A DNA stretch of 11,122 nt, taken from assembly GCA_913054485.1 (NCBI GenBank), contig CAJXHQ010000052.1, positions 1 through 11,122 on the forward strand, written 5' to 3'. The notes beneath the pieces are model-generated. The model worked only from the letters and a program-made list of their open reading frames with translations. It made no database searches and had not been told where the DNA came from. Every line of letters begins with the position of its first letter. Position 1 is the stretch's first letter. Below are positions 1-7,012 of the stretch, piece by piece. The stretch comes from an uncultured Paracoccaceae bacterium (GTDB taxonomy: Bacteria; Pseudomonadota; Alphaproteobacteria; Rhodobacterales; Rhodobacteraceae). The position numbers and the translations under genes are program-made.

Positions 1-11
1 CAGCTAGCCAG

Positions 12-1214
12 TCAGGCGGTTTCGGGCAGCGGCTCCATCCGGTCGAGGCGCATAACATAAAGCGCGGTCAGAAGCCCGGCAAAGGCGCATGCGATCAGCA
101 GTGCCATCAGGATGGCGATGCCGTTTTCTTCTGTGACCAGCACGCCGGCCAGGACGGTCAGGGCCGCGCCGCCGCCGACCTGCATCGCCCCGCTCAAGCC
201 GGAAGCGGATCCCGCAAGCCGAGGCCGCACCGCCATGGCGCCGGCATTGCCTGCAGGCAGGCTCAGCCCGTTGCCGATGCCAACGCTGACCACGGATCCG
301 AAGAAGGTCACCGCGTGGAACATGCCGCCGGCCAGCAATGCAGCGCCGGTCAGGAGGCCCGCCAGAGTCACCAGCCTGCCTGCGGTCATCATCTGCGACA
401 GCTCGAACCGTTTGGACAGCCGGCTGGCAATCATGTTGCCGAAAAAGAAACCGGCGGTGGTGCAGCCCATGCCGACGCCCAGGGCAGCCGGGCTCATGCC
501 AAATGCCGCCGAGGCCGCCAGCGGCGCGCCGCCCAGAAAGATAAAAAAGGTGCCGACGGAAAAGGCGGTGCAGAGCGAGTAGCCCCAGAACCGCCGTGAC
601 CGCAGCAGCTCGGGGTAGGCGCGGAACTGGGCCGCGAAAGTCTCGGAAGGGTGCTGGTTGGTCTCACCGACATCGATCCAGCAGGTCAGCAGCAGCCCGG
701 CACCGCAGACCAGATAGACTGCAAAGGAAGCGCGCCAGTGAATCAGCTCCTCCAGGATCCCGCCGGCCATAGGGCCCATCATCGGGGCCACTGCCATGAC
801 CATTGCAACATAGCCCATCAGGCTGGCAGCGGTCTGTTTGTCGTACATATCAGCGATAATGGCCCGGCTCAGAACCGAGGCCGATACAATTGCGGCTTGC
901 ATCATGCGGAAGGCAAGGAAGACCCAGACATTGGTGGCAAGCAGGCAGCCAAGGGAGGCGGCCGTAAACAGCGCAAGCCCGGTCAGCAGGACCGGGCGGC
1001 GGCCGTAGCGGTCGGACAGCGGGCCCATAACCAGCTGCAGCCCGGCGGAGACCGCCAAATAGCCGGCGACCGAAATATTGATGATGGCGTATTCGGTTCC
1101 GAAGTCCCGCGCCATGCTGGCGAGGGACGGCAGGAACAGGTTCAGCGACAGCAGGGAAACAGCTGTCATGACAATGAGCGTGGAGAGGCGGGGGGGGGGG
1201 CGCCGCAACGGCAT
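12..1214 (-). CDS. MFS transporter, Bcr/CflA-type drug efflux protein
   Basis: The 400-residue product is a multi-pass inner-membrane protein of the major facilitator superfamily, with about twelve hydrophobic segments. The motif GPLSDRYGRRP at about residues 64-74 is the MFS motif A between helices 2 and 3. APMMGPMAGG at about 143-152 matches motif C, typical of drug:H+ antiporters. Length and motifs fit the Bcr/CflA subfamily, which exports drugs such as bicyclomycin or chloramphenicol; the substrate here is unknown. I chose the ATG at 1214 because AGGA lies 6 bases upstream on the minus strand and the first helix begins soon after. The frame stays open to 1358, but that extension is hydrophilic and unlike a transporter N-terminus. 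Codons 5-9 contain 11 consecutive C (G at 1190-1200 on the plus strand), giving Arg-Pro-Pro-Pro-Arg. A one-base change there would shift the frame. No operon partner is visible. Confidence 0.88.
   Translation of the reverse strand: MPLRRPPPRLSTLIVMTAVSLLSLNLFLPSLASMARDFGTEYAIINISVAGYLAVSAGLQLVMGPLSDRYGRRPVLLTGLALFTAASLGCLLATNVWVFLAFRMMQAAIVSASVLSRAIIADMYDKQTAASLMGYVAMVMAVAPMMGPMAGGILEELIHWRASFAVYLVCGAGLLLTCWIDVGETNQHPSETFAAQFRAYPELLRSRRFWGYSLCTAFSVGTFFIFLGGAPLAASAAFGMSPAALGVGMGCTTAGFFFGNMIASRLSKRFELSQMMTAGRLVTLAGLLTGAALLAGGMFHAVTFFGSVVSVGIGNGLSLPAGNAGAMAVRPRLAGSASGLSGAMQVGGGAALTVLAGVLVTEENGIAILMALLIACAFAGLLTALYVMRLDRMEPLPETA
1190..1200. repeat. 11-base homopolymer (G on plus strand, C on coding strand)
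   Basis: Eleven consecutive G on the plus strand fall 15-25 bases into the minus-strand transporter gene counted from its ATG. In the present length the transporter frame is open. Gain or loss of one or two bases would cut the protein short. An ATG at 1169 (codon 16) lies downstream of the tract and could in principle rescue a shorter protein, but it has no clear ribosome binding site. Confidence 0.95.
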
Positions 1215-1620
1215 GGAATATCCTAACTGATGATGGCGACAGAAAACGCGCAACCATCGCGTTTGTCGAGGCGCAACTGCGTCAAAACTCCAGAACCCAT
1301 AGTCATTTTTCCGCCGGGTGGGTACGGGTGGCGGGCCATTTTTGGCCTGTTGAAACATCCCGCCTTCGGCAGCCGCGGACAGTGCCCCGCAGCGCGCCTA
1401 GATACCCGTCAAGCCGTTACGCCGGGCGCAGCTAATCGGTTTTTGGGTTACATGTTTTGCGTCCGGCAGCGGCCCTTTCAGCACCAAAGCTGAAGCTGCA
1501 TCGCGGTTCTCTCCAGCCCTGTACACTGTCCGGCTGGCGGGCCGCCCCAGGCGTGTGCCGGCCAGTAAGAGAAGCCGTTTTCGAGTGAAGAGTAAAAACT
1601 GAATCTGTCCAATCTGCCAA
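1215..1620. other. Intergenic gap with no supported gene
   Basis: About 400 bases separate the minus-strand transporter from the plus-strand gene remnant. No open frame here has both a credible ribosome binding site and a recognisable product. A TTGACG in minus orientation near 1285 could be a -35 element for the transporter, but no good -10 lies at the right distance. GGCCA-TTTT-TGGCC at 1334-1347 forms a 5-bp hairpin with a four-T loop, of unknown role. The promoters of both flanking genes would be expected here, but I cannot place them. Confidence 0.6.
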
Positions 1621-2108
1621 TTGAAGACATCAGCCCTCTCAAGGCCGCCGCGGATGCCGCGGCCGTTGCCTTGGCCTTTGCGCCCGGCCAGCTCAGCGCC
1701 GGGGAATCGCAGGACAATCCTCCGCAGGACATCGCACCGGGTGTCGCGGCGGCGGCTGCCCCCGGAAATGCGGGCGACGGCAAGGAACTGGCCAAGACGG
1801 TCAATGACCCGACCGCACCGCTGATGGCCTACCAGCTGATGAGCTATTACTCGCCGGCGCTGCACAATTCAGACGAGCCCCGGAATATGGCCCAGTTCCG
1901 CGCCGCCGTGCCGTTTGAATTGTTCGGCACCGACAGTATTGCCCGCCTGTCGCTGCCCTACTTTACCGAAACGGCGCATGGTCCCGCCGGGTTCTGGGAT
2001 GCCAGCCTGTTCAATCTGACCACCTTCGAGCGTCCCTGGCCCCGCCCCGCCGTCCCCGGTTCTGCGGCTTGCCGGCGGGGAAAGGAGGGGCAGGGGCGGG
2101 CAACTTGA
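1621..2108 (+). pseudogene. Truncated paralog of the downstream outer-membrane barrel gene
   Basis: Codons from 1806 to 2039 align without gaps to residues 33-110 of the intact barrel protein at 2166-2933. By hand count 50 of 78 residues are identical, sharing DPTA, YSP, HNSDE, FRAA, IARL, PYFT and LFNLTTF. After Pro-Trp at 2034-2039 the similarity stops, and the frame runs into an unrelated GC-rich stretch ending at TGA 2106-2108. The last 145 or so residues of the barrel are missing. The N-terminus also looks damaged. The frame holding the homology has a hydrophobic signal-peptide-like stretch (AVALAFAPGQLSAG) but no ATG, GTG or TTG between its TAA at 1593 and a TTG at 1671. A TTG at 1621 in the next frame reads MKTSALS, like a lost signal-peptide start, which suggests a frameshift near 1640-1670. 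No ribosome binding site is evident. Most likely a decayed tandem duplicate; a short expressed protein is less likely. Confidence 0.75.
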
Positions 2109-2165
2109 TTTTCGTCACCGGAACGCCATCATTGCGATTGCTAGCTTATCGCGGAGTAACCAGTC

Positions 2166-2933
2166 ATGATCCGTTTCACTGTGCTTGGTGCTGTTGCGCT
2201 GACCTTGGCCGCTGGACAGTCCGCATCGGCCCAGAACCAGTCTTTGGAAGACAAGGCAAGCGATCCGACAGCCTCTCTGATGTCGTTCCAGCTGCAAAAT
2301 TTCTATTCTCCGAACAACCACAATTCCGATGAAGACCGCAATGTGCTCCAGTTCCGGGCGGCCATCCCCTATCAGCTGGGCGGGACCAGCAATATTGCCC
2401 GTCTGACGCTGCCCTATTTTACCAGCACCCCCGCCGGGACCAGCGGGTTCGGCGATATGACCCTGTTCAACCTGACCACTTTCGACCAGCCCTGGGGGCG
2501 CTATGGGGTCGGCCTTGTGGCCCTGCTGCCCACCGGCAGCAGCCAGCTCAGCGCGGAAAAATGGGCGTTGGGCCCGGCACTAGGCGGAGTCGCCCAGGCC
2601 CCCTGGGGGCTGTGGGGGCTGTTCAACCAGAATCTCTTCACGGTGGATGGTGACGGAAACAAGCCGGATGTGAATATCTCCACTCTGCAGCCGATCCTGA
2701 ACGTGAAGCTGCAAAACGGCTGGTCCGTTGGAAATTCGGAAATGACCTTCGTCTATGACTGGGACGCTGATGAGTTCACCTCGCTCCCGCTGGGGGTGCA
2801 GGTCTCAAAGCTGGTCAAGACCGGCGGGCCTCCGGTGCAGATGATACTGTCCTACGAGCGCAATTTCTACGACGAAGGCATGGGCCCGAAAGACACCATC
2901 GGCCTGACCGCCAAATTGCTGCTGCCGAAATAG
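2166..2933 (+). CDS. Outer-membrane beta-barrel protein, MetA-pathway/transporter-like
   Basis: The 255-residue product begins with a signal peptide: Arg-3, a hydrophobic core at 4-17 and a likely cleavage after Ala-Ser-Ala near residue 22. The mature part is rich in alternating polar and aromatic segments with Gly/Asn turns, and ends in a hydrophobic strand (GLTAKLLLPK), as expected for a small outer-membrane beta-barrel. It resembles the family annotated as MetA-pathway of phenol degradation or generic 'transporter', whose members are thought to be outer-membrane channels; the name does not prove a role in phenol breakdown. GGAG at 2153-2156 lies 9 bases before the ATG. The partial copy just upstream shows a tandem duplication. 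The next clear gene is 296 bases downstream, so co-transcription with the PpiC/HupE-like pair is possible but unproven. Family assignment is by residue pattern only. Confidence 0.72.
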   Translation: MIRFTVLGAVALTLAAGQSASAQNQSLEDKASDPTASLMSFQLQNFYSPNNHNSDEDRNVLQFRAAIPYQLGGTSNIARLTLPYFTSTPAGTSGFGDMTLFNLTTFDQPWGRYGVGLVALLPTGSSQLSAEKWALGPALGGVAQAPWGLWGLFNQNLFTVDGDGNKPDVNISTLQPILNVKLQNGWSVGNSEMTFVYDWDADEFTSLPLGVQVSKLVKTGGPPVQMILSYERNFYDEGMGPKDTIGLTAKLLLPK

Positions 2934-3073
2934 GCCGCCCTCAGATGCGCACATCCGGAAGGCTGCCTGTTTGCGCGGGGAGCCTATCTTGCGGCCTGCG
3001 CAGCCCGGCGGGGTTTCCCTTTACGCAGATGCTGTTGCTTAATCCCGGGGGCTCCCACCGGAGGAGATGGCCC

Positions 3074-3217
3074 GTGGCAGAAGGTTATGGCTTGAAACTT
3101 CACCCGGATCAGTCAACTTTCCTTATGTCTGCCCAACGCCCGGCACAGCGGGCTCATTTGCGGGCGGCCCCGGAACAGGTTGTGGCCTGCCCGAGTCCGG
3201 AATTGGGTTTATTTTAG
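3074..3217 (+). CDS. Candidate small ORF, 47 residues, unknown function
   Basis: A GTG at 3074 follows GGAGGAG (3060-3066) by 7 bases, a strong ribosome binding site, and the frame runs 47 codons to TAG at 3215-3217. The stop lies 12 bases before the GTG of the PpiC-type gene, and its last bases overlap that gene's AGGAGGT. The peptide starts VAEGYGLKLHPDQ and has no hydrophobic helix or recognisable domain. It could be a small protein or a translated leader feeding ribosomes into the downstream operon. It could equally be chance in GC-rich DNA, since the only support is the start signal and the spacing. I do not recognise it. Confidence 0.25.
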   Translation: MAEGYGLKLHPDQSTFLMSAQRPAQRAHLRAAPEQVVACPSPELGLF

Positions 3218-3229
3218 GAGGTATCGCAG

Positions 3230-4117
3230 GTGTTTGCACGCGTAGTCAGGGAACCATTATTTCATTTTGCCGGTCTGGCAGTGATCATTTTTGCATGGTT
3301 TTACACCGTTGCCGGCGACAGTGTTCTGGCGGAACGGGATGATGTGATTGTTATCAACGAGTTCAAAGTCGGGCAGATCACCGCAGCGTTCCAGGCCCAA
3401 TGGGGCCGCGCGCCCAGCCCGGACGAGCTTGGCGCGCTGGTCGATAAGGCGGTTGAGGATGAGATCCTGGTGCGCGAGGCACTGGCGCTCAATCTGGATC
3501 AGGGTGATGCGGTCATCCGCAATCGTTTGATCCAGAAGATGAACTTTTTCACCGATTCCGTCACCCAGGCAATGCAGCCCGATGAAGCAGAGCTGCAGGC
3601 CCATATGGATGCCAAGATCGAACAGTTTTCGGTCCCCGCGAACCTCGCCCTAGAGCAAGTGTACCTCGGCCAGCATGCGCCCGAAGACGGCGGGGCCGCG
3701 GCCCTGGCCGATCTGAAGGCCGGTGTCAGCCCGAAACAGGTCGGGGTGCCCTCAATGCTGCCCACGGTCATGCCGATGAGCCCGGTTCCCGGTATTGACC
3801 GCAATTTCGGCTCTGGGTTTGCCGATGCGGTCTCCGGCAACGCGCTGAATGCGTGGTCCGCGCCGGTGCAATCGGCCTTTGGCTGGCATTTGGTCCGGGT
3901 CACCGGAAAAGAAGCAGGCCGCCGCCTGGAACTGGCCGAAGTGCGCGACAAGGTCTTGTTCGACTGGCAGCGTGACAAGGCCGAGGAGATCCGCCTGGCG
4001 CAGATCGGCCTCCTGCGCGAGCGCTATGAGATCCGGACCCCAGAGCCCCTTGCGGTTCCCGGCCAGCCTGTCGCTGCGGAGACCGCCCCTGCCGCTGGAA
4101 ATGCGGAGGGGGGCTGA
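3230..4117 (+). CDS. PpiC-type (parvulin) peptidyl-prolyl cis-trans isomerase, membrane-anchored
   Basis: The 295-residue product probably acts in the periplasm as a proline isomerase or chaperone for envelope proteins. Residues 10-28 form one uncleaved membrane segment. Residues 65-110 (LVDKAVEDEILVREALALNL and following) match the SurA-like N-terminal region of this family. Residues 132-226 form the rotamase domain, ending in the typical APVQSAFGWHLVRVTG at about 211-226. The middle of the domain is Pro/Met-rich. The C-terminus after 270 is a Pro/Ala tail, likely disordered. The start is GTG, supported by a perfect AGGAGGT at 3216-3222 with 7-base spacing. Its TGA (4115-4117) shares one base with the ATG of the HupE-like gene, so the two are translationally coupled. 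The neighbouring barrel protein is a natural candidate client, by inference only. Confidence 0.85.
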   Translation: MFARVVREPLFHFAGLAVIIFAWFYTVAGDSVLAERDDVIVINEFKVGQITAAFQAQWGRAPSPDELGALVDKAVEDEILVREALALNLDQGDAVIRNRLIQKMNFFTDSVTQAMQPDEAELQAHMDAKIEQFSVPANLALEQVYLGQHAPEDGGAAALADLKAGVSPKQVGVPSMLPTVMPMSPVPGIDRNFGSGFADAVSGNALNAWSAPVQSAFGWHLVRVTGKEAGRRLELAEVRDKVLFDWQRDKAEEIRLAQIGLLRERYEIRTPEPLAVPGQPVAAETAPAAGNAEGG

Positions 4118-5151
4118 TGCTTGCAGTGCTGAAGCGGATCCCGGAATTCTTCCGTATCGCCGCGCTGATGATGGTGTTTGGCCTGCAGGGGGCCGCCCCC
4201 GCCTTGAGCCATGCGCTGGAACCCGGTTTTCTGACCATGGAGGAGACCGGCAGCGGCACCTGGCGGGTGTTTTTCCGCCGCCCTGACGTGCGCGGGTCGC
4301 CCATGCCGATCGAGGCCCGGCTGCCGGAGAACTGCGCAATCCGGGAGGGCGGAGAGCCCGCCTTTGATGGCTGGGCCTGGAGCACCGGCTGGATCACCCC
4401 CTGTGACGGCGGCATTGTCGGCGGAGAAGTGGCGATCACGGGGCTCGATATGACCCGAACTGATACGCTGGTCCGCATCCAGCCTGCAGATGGCCAGATG
4501 ATTACCCGCCGGCTGACGTCGGGCGATATCAGCTTCACCGTTCCGGCAGAACCCAGCATCGGGCAGGTTTTCGGCAGCTATTTCCTGCTGGGCATGGAAC
4601 ATATCCTGATCGGTATCGACCACCTGCTGTTTGTCTTTGCTCTTCTGCTGCTGATCCGGTCGCCGGGACGGCTGGTCGGCGCTGTGACCGCCTTCACCGT
4701 GGCCCACTCGATCACCCTGGCGCTGGCCTCACTGCAGATCATCCATATCCCCGGCCCGCCGGTGGAGGCGGTGATCGCCCTGTCGATCATCTTCCTCAGC
4801 ATAGAGATCCTGAAAAGCAGGCAGGGCGAAGAGCGCCTGTCCGAGCGCTATCCCTGGCTGGTCTCCTTCAGCTTTGGCCTGCTGCACGGGCTCGGTTTTG
4901 CCGGGGTGCTGACCGAGATCGGTCTGCCGCAGGGGGATGTGCCTGCGGCCCTGCTGGCGTTCAATGTCGGTGTGGAAGCCGGCCAGCTGGCCTTTATCGC
5001 GGCCGTTCTTGGGGCTGCAATGATGCTGCGCCGGGTGATGCCGTCGCGCGGTGCCTTTGATGGGCTCCTGCTGCGGGCAACCCCGGTGATGGCCTATGCG
5101 GTCGGCGGCATTTCGACAGTCTGGCTGGTCCAGCGGATCGGCGGCTTCTGA
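4117..5151 (+). CDS. HupE/UreJ-like integral membrane protein with extracytoplasmic N-terminal domain
   Basis: The 344-residue product has a signal peptide (cleavage near residue 31), an extracytoplasmic domain of roughly 110 residues, and about six or seven membrane segments from about residue 153 to 340. It shows the HupE/UreJ-type pattern HX5DH (His162, Asp168, His169), then FTVAHSITL with His197, FGLLHGLGFAG with His257, and FNVGVEAGQ with Glu287. Classical HupE and UreJ are nickel permeases whose His/Asp/Glu motifs bind metal. This extended branch (HupE/UreJ_2 type) is widespread, but its substrate is not established; divalent metal transport is an inference. No hydrogenase or urease gene is in view. 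The ATG overlaps the PpiC gene's stop (TGATG) and follows a GGAGGGGGG stretch serving as ribosome binding site. The stop lies 13 bases from the convergent SH3-protein gene. Confidence 0.85.
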   Translation: MLAVLKRIPEFFRIAALMMVFGLQGAAPALSHALEPGFLTMEETGSGTWRVFFRRPDVRGSPMPIEARLPENCAIREGGEPAFDGWAWSTGWITPCDGGIVGGEVAITGLDMTRTDTLVRIQPADGQMITRRLTSGDISFTVPAEPSIGQVFGSYFLLGMEHILIGIDHLLFVFALLLLIRSPGRLVGAVTAFTVAHSITLALASLQIIHIPGPPVEAVIALSIIFLSIEILKSRQGEERLSERYPWLVSFSFGLLHGLGFAGVLTEIGLPQGDVPAALLAFNVGVEAGQLAFIAAVLGAAMMLRRVMPSRGAFDGLLLRATPVMAYAVGGISTVWLVQRIGGF

Positions 5152-5164
5152 CGCCGCTGGCCGC

Positions 5165-5680
5165 TTACTCCCGGAGCTCTTCCGCGGCGACGCCCCAAAG
5201 CTTGGTCTTTGGCGCCCAGCCGCGGTAGCCGCCGGCGGAAATCCGGCACCAGTCAGGCTGGCACTCGCCCAGCCTGGCAACCACCCCCAGCTCGAGCGCT
5301 GCGGTGACCGGTGTTTTCGGGTCGGGCTTGGCGTGGAGGGTGAGCATGTCTTCTTCGATCAGAACCGTGCGCACGCCGGACAGCAGCGCGTAATGCACCC
5401 AGCCGCCGGCCCCGTCGCGGTCCTGAACCCGCCGCCAGTGGCCGTATTCGCCGGTGACCCGCAACGGCATGCTGCGGCGTTTGAACACCCAGTCGATCTT
5501 GTGAGTCAGCGAGGGGCCGCGGCGCACGTTGCCTTCGGCTGCTTTCATCGACACGAAGCGCGGCAACGGCAGGTTGGTCACCGGCCCGCGGTCCGGCGCT
5601 TCGGCCCGCAGCGGGGCCGCCATCAGAATACCGCAAAGAAACGCCGCTGCCGGGCGCAGATGTTTAAAGTTGAAAGCCAC
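5165..5680 (-). CDS. Exported protein with two bacterial SH3 domains
   Basis: Read from the GTG at 5680, the product has 171 residues. It starts with a signal peptide (VAFNFKHLRP, then the core AAAFLCGILMAAPL, likely cleaved after Leu-Arg-Ala at 26). Two tandem SH3-like domains of the SH3_4 type follow: about 41-100, with GNVRRGPS, GEYGHWRRVQD and GWVHYALL, and about 104-165, with LHAKPDPKTPV, CQPDWCRI and YRGWAPKTKLWG. Such domains usually bind cell-wall peptides or sit in envelope proteins; no catalytic domain is attached. Two cysteines (140, 145) could form a disulfide. I preferred this GTG because it puts the signal peptide at the N-terminus. An ATG at 5767 would add 29 hydrophilic residues before it. 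The ribosome binding site is weak (GAGCAGG). The gene converges on the HupE-like gene and diverges from the hydroxyacid dehydrogenase. Confidence 0.82.
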   Translation of the reverse strand: MAFNFKHLRPAAAFLCGILMAAPLRAEAPDRGPVTNLPLPRFVSMKAAEGNVRRGPSLTHKIDWVFKRRSMPLRVTGEYGHWRRVQDRDGAGGWVHYALLSGVRTVLIEEDMLTLHAKPDPKTPVTAALELGVVARLGECQPDWCRISAGGYRGWAPKTKLWGVAAEELRE

Positions 5681-5742
5681 TGCCTGCTCGCACTTTCGTT
5701 TTGTTGTGCCCGCCTGCCTGTCTTCGGTTCTACGGCGCCCTG

Positions 5743-5761
5743 GCGGCCTCTGACGGGCCGC
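5743..5761. other. Small inverted repeat in divergent gap
   Basis: GCGGCC at 5743-5748 and GGCCGC at 5756-5761 are perfect inverted copies around a 7-base loop, within the 208-base gap between the divergent SH3-protein and dehydrogenase genes. It could be a regulator site or a hairpin in a leader transcript. The gap also holds an AT-rich TAAAAT at 5779-5784, a possible -10 for the dehydrogenase, but no matching -35 at standard distance. At this GC content a 6-bp repeat is easily chance. Confidence 0.3.
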
Positions 5762-5888
5762 TTCCATCCGCTGCGCAATAAAATTACCCGAAGGAGGGTC
5801 AAACGGGCGGAAGGGTTCTTGTGCCCCGCTCCGCCATGGGCCACGATGCCACGCAAGAGGTTGTCCTGCAAAGAAGGGGAGAGGGCAA

Positions 5889-6875
5889 GTGGCCAGAGAA
5901 CGCTTGAGTGTTGTTGTAACGCGACGGTTGCCGGAACCGGTGGAAACCCGCCTGAGCGAGCTGTTCGACGTGCGCCTGCGCGAAGACGACACGCCGATGA
6001 GCAAGGCAGAGCTGGTGGCGGCGGTCAAAGACGCCGACGTGCTGGTGCCGACCATCACCGATACCATCGACGGCGGCATCCTTGGCCAGGCCGGGGAGCG
6101 CCTTCGTCTGATTGCCAACTACGGCGCCGGGGTCGACAATATTGACGTCTCCACTGCCCGGCAGCGCGGCATCATGGTCTCCAACACGCCCGGCGTGCTG
6201 ACCGATGACACCGCCGACATGACGATGGCGCTGATCATGGCCGTGGTGCGCCGCATCCCCGAAGGTCTGGCGGTGATGCAGAAGGGTGAATGGGACGGCT
6301 GGGCGCCGACTGCGTTCCTTGGCGGCCGTCTTGCCGGGCGCCGTCTGGGCATCCTCGGCATGGGGCACATCGGCCAGGCCGTTGCGCGCCGGGCTGCCGC
6401 GTTTGGCATGCAGGTGCACTACCATAACCGCCGCCGGCTGCGCCCGGAAACCGAAGAGGCGCTGGAGGCAACCTACTGGGACAGCCTCGACCAGATGATC
6501 GCGCGGATGGATGTGATATCGGTCCACTGCCCCTCGACGCCCTCCACATTCCACTTGCTGAATGCCCGCCGCCTGAAACTGCTGAAGCCCGGCGCGGTGA
6601 TCGTGAACACCTCGCGCGGGGAAGTGATTGACGAACACGCGCTGACCCGGGGCCTTCGCACCGGCGAAATCAGCGGCGCGGGGCTGGATGTTTATGAGAA
6701 CGGCACCGACATCAACCCGCGCCTGCGCGAGCTGCCCAATGTTGTGCTGCTGCCGCATATGGGATCGGCTACCATAGAAGGCCGGGTCGAGATGGGCGAA
6801 AAAGTCCTGCTGAACATCAAGACCTTCGAGGACGGCCACCGGCCACCCGATCTTGTGGTGCCTTCGATGCTGTAG
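5889..6875 (+). CDS. D-2-hydroxyacid dehydrogenase, D-glycerate/glyoxylate reductase-like
   Basis: The 328-residue product belongs to the NAD(P)-dependent D-isomer 2-hydroxyacid dehydrogenases, cytosolic enzymes interconverting 2-oxoacids and D-2-hydroxyacids. The substrate-domain signature NYGAGVDNIDV lies at about 77-87. The Rossmann motif GILGMGHIG lies at 154-162, followed by HNRRR at 179-183; the arginines there suggest NADPH preference. The catalytic triad is present: Arg243 in NTSRGE, Glu270 in GLDVYENG and His290 in LLPHMGSAT. Length is normal. The closest well-known activities are D-glycerate dehydrogenase/hydroxypyruvate reductase and glyoxylate reductase; the exact substrate cannot be read from sequence. 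The GTG start follows the purine-rich GGGGAGAGG about 3-10 bases upstream and places the first beta strand (LSVVVTRRL) immediately after it. It is apparently monocistronic, with 137 bases before the next gene. Confidence 0.9.
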   Translation: MARERLSVVVTRRLPEPVETRLSELFDVRLREDDTPMSKAELVAAVKDADVLVPTITDTIDGGILGQAGERLRLIANYGAGVDNIDVSTARQRGIMVSNTPGVLTDDTADMTMALIMAVVRRIPEGLAVMQKGEWDGWAPTAFLGGRLAGRRLGILGMGHIGQAVARRAAAFGMQVHYHNRRRLRPETEEALEATYWDSLDQMIARMDVISVHCPSTPSTFHLLNARRLKLLKPGAVIVNTSRGEVIDEHALTRGLRTGEISGAGLDVYENGTDINPRLRELPNVVLLPHMGSATIEGRVEMGEKVLLNIKTFEDGHRPPDLVVPSML

Positions 6876-6893
6876 GCGCAGCCTCCGGTTGCG

Positions 6894-6911
6894 CGCACAG
6901 CTGCCTGTGCG
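6894..6911 (+). terminator. Hairpin after the hydroxyacid dehydrogenase, possible terminator
   Basis: CGCACAG (6894-6900) and CTGTGCG (6905-6911) form a perfect 7-bp stem with a 4-base loop, 19 bases after the dehydrogenase stop. No T run follows, so it would be a weak intrinsic terminator at best. It may instead stabilise the transcript end. Confidence 0.4.
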
Positions 6912-7012
6912 GTCACGATAGATACGCTGGAATTGCCGGTCGGCAGAATTACTGTCAGCCTGCTTCCCCATATACGTGTGCAGTCAACGGTTTCAGAGAG
7001 GCGTATTCCATC

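Noticed and set aside
1215..1358. In-frame N-terminal extension of the MFS transporter to an ATG at 1358
   Set aside because: The added 48 residues are hydrophilic and rich in Arg/Pro, no ribosome binding site supports the far start, and the ATG at 1214 has AGGA at ideal distance.
1230..1493. Plus-strand ATG frame of 87 codons in the left gap
   Set aside because: No ribosome binding site, no hydrophobic or domain pattern, and composition like non-coding DNA.
2045..2080. GC-rich inverted repeat (CCCCGCCG / CGGCGGGG) at the end of the gene remnant
   Set aside because: Loop of 20 bases, no T tract, and the stretch is low-complexity G/C-rich, so pairing is expected by chance; not called a terminator.
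5141..5157. Hairpin GCGGC / GCCGC spanning the HupE-like stop codon as a bidirectional terminator
   Set aside because: Only a 5-bp stem with no T or A tract on either side; too weak to call although some terminator is expected between these convergent genes.
5821..5907. Short GTG frame of 28 codons overlapping the start of the hydroxyacid dehydrogenase
   Set aside because: It has a mediocre GGAAGGG upstream and overlaps the real start by 19 bases, with no further support; likely chance.
5799..6971. Long open frame on the minus strand across the hydroxyacid dehydrogenase gene
   Set aside because: It is antisense to a gene with intact catalytic motifs; its translation is His/Gln/Arg-rich without any family signature, as expected for an antisense shadow in GC-rich DNA.
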